Positions 13,620-13,746 of a stretch of DNA of 13,746 bases are shown here, piece after piece. The stretch comes from Candidatus Accumulibacter iunctus. Its GTDB lineage: Bacteria > Pseudomonadota > Gammaproteobacteria > Burkholderiales > Rhodocyclaceae. Location: contig DDUX01000005.1 in assembly GCA_002345025.1 (NCBI GenBank), forward strand, positions 1-13,746, in the 5' to 3' direction. Numbering within the stretch: position 1 is the first letter of the stretch; every line of letters begins with the position of its first letter. Made by a program: the position numbers and the translations under genes. The notes below the pieces were generated by a model. It had not been told where the DNA came from. It made no database searches and saw nothing but the letters and a program-made list of their open reading frames with translations.

Positions 13620-13746
13620 ATGTCCGCTACCCCGCACCGCCTGCCGCTGGTCGATCTGCGTGCCGATGACGCCGAGATCGGCCGCTACGCTGCGCTGCTC
13701 GACAGCCTCGGGGTGGCGCTCGTCGCCTTCGCCGCCGATGGCACGC
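13620..13746 (+). CDS. Unidentified protein, N-terminal part (runs off the window)
   Basis: An open frame starts at ATG 13620 and stays open for 42 codons to the window edge: MSATPHRLPLVDLRADDAEI, then GRYAALLDSLGVALVAFAADGT. The region before the ATG has no clear Shine-Dalgarno (CCCGCCTGCCCGCCG), but an unusually AT-rich stretch at 13568-13590 looks like promoter DNA. The amphipathic LLDSLGVALVAFAADGT could be the entry to a PAS-like sensory domain, but this is a guess and no family is assigned. Confidence 0.5.
   Translation, partial: MSATPHRLPLVDLRADDAEIGRYAALLDSLGVALVAFAADGT

Noticed and set aside
12090..13637. 515-codon open frame on the minus strand
   Set aside because: It is antisense to the clearly recognisable metY-type gene, with no start signal or family resemblance.

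Overview
The window is GC-rich bacterial DNA, almost certainly from a betaproteobacterium. The left edge carries the conserved tRNA-Tyr / tRNA-Gly / tRNA-Thr / tuf order read leftward, with the first seven codons of EF-Tu visible at the edge. A PhaM-type polyhydroxyalkanoate granule protein and the overall gene style point to a Rhodocyclales/Accumulibacter-like PHA accumulator. The genus is inference; no search was run.

Layout. 1-445 (minus): tuf start, three tRNAs and a strong sigma70 promoter. 567-5679 (plus): an FAD-linked D-2-hydroxyacid (D-lactate-type) dehydrogenase followed by a fused 1183-residue indolepyruvate ferredoxin oxidoreductase. Together they could turn an (aryl)lactate into an (aryl)pyruvate and then an acyl-CoA. 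5736-6533 (plus): a membrane-anchored SAM-dependent methyltransferase. 6646-7092 (plus): phaM. 7182-8848 (minus): an alpha-methylacyl-CoA racemase with all three expected catalytic residues, translationally coupled to a small exported protein of unknown function.

8976-12034 is the odd part. It holds collapsed remains of at least six genes. On the minus strand, a long-chain acyl-CoA synthetase missing two large internal blocks runs in the same frame into a stub of livG and then the C-terminal half of livF; livH, livM and the binding protein, normally found between them, are absent. On the plus strand are shreds of an OmpR-type response regulator and its histidine kinase. Convergent with these, on the minus strand, is a frameshifted exported beta-barrel-like gene. 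The genes on both sides look intact. This is either localised genome decay or a local assembly collapse, and the sequence alone cannot decide which.

12213-13496 (plus): an intact O-acetylhomoserine sulfhydrylase (metY type) with an extended -10 promoter. 13620 to the end: the start of an unidentified gene. I saw no CRISPR array, insertion sequence, phage gene or defence system. The item most worth checking is the composite acyl-CoA synthetase/LivG/LivF reading frame.
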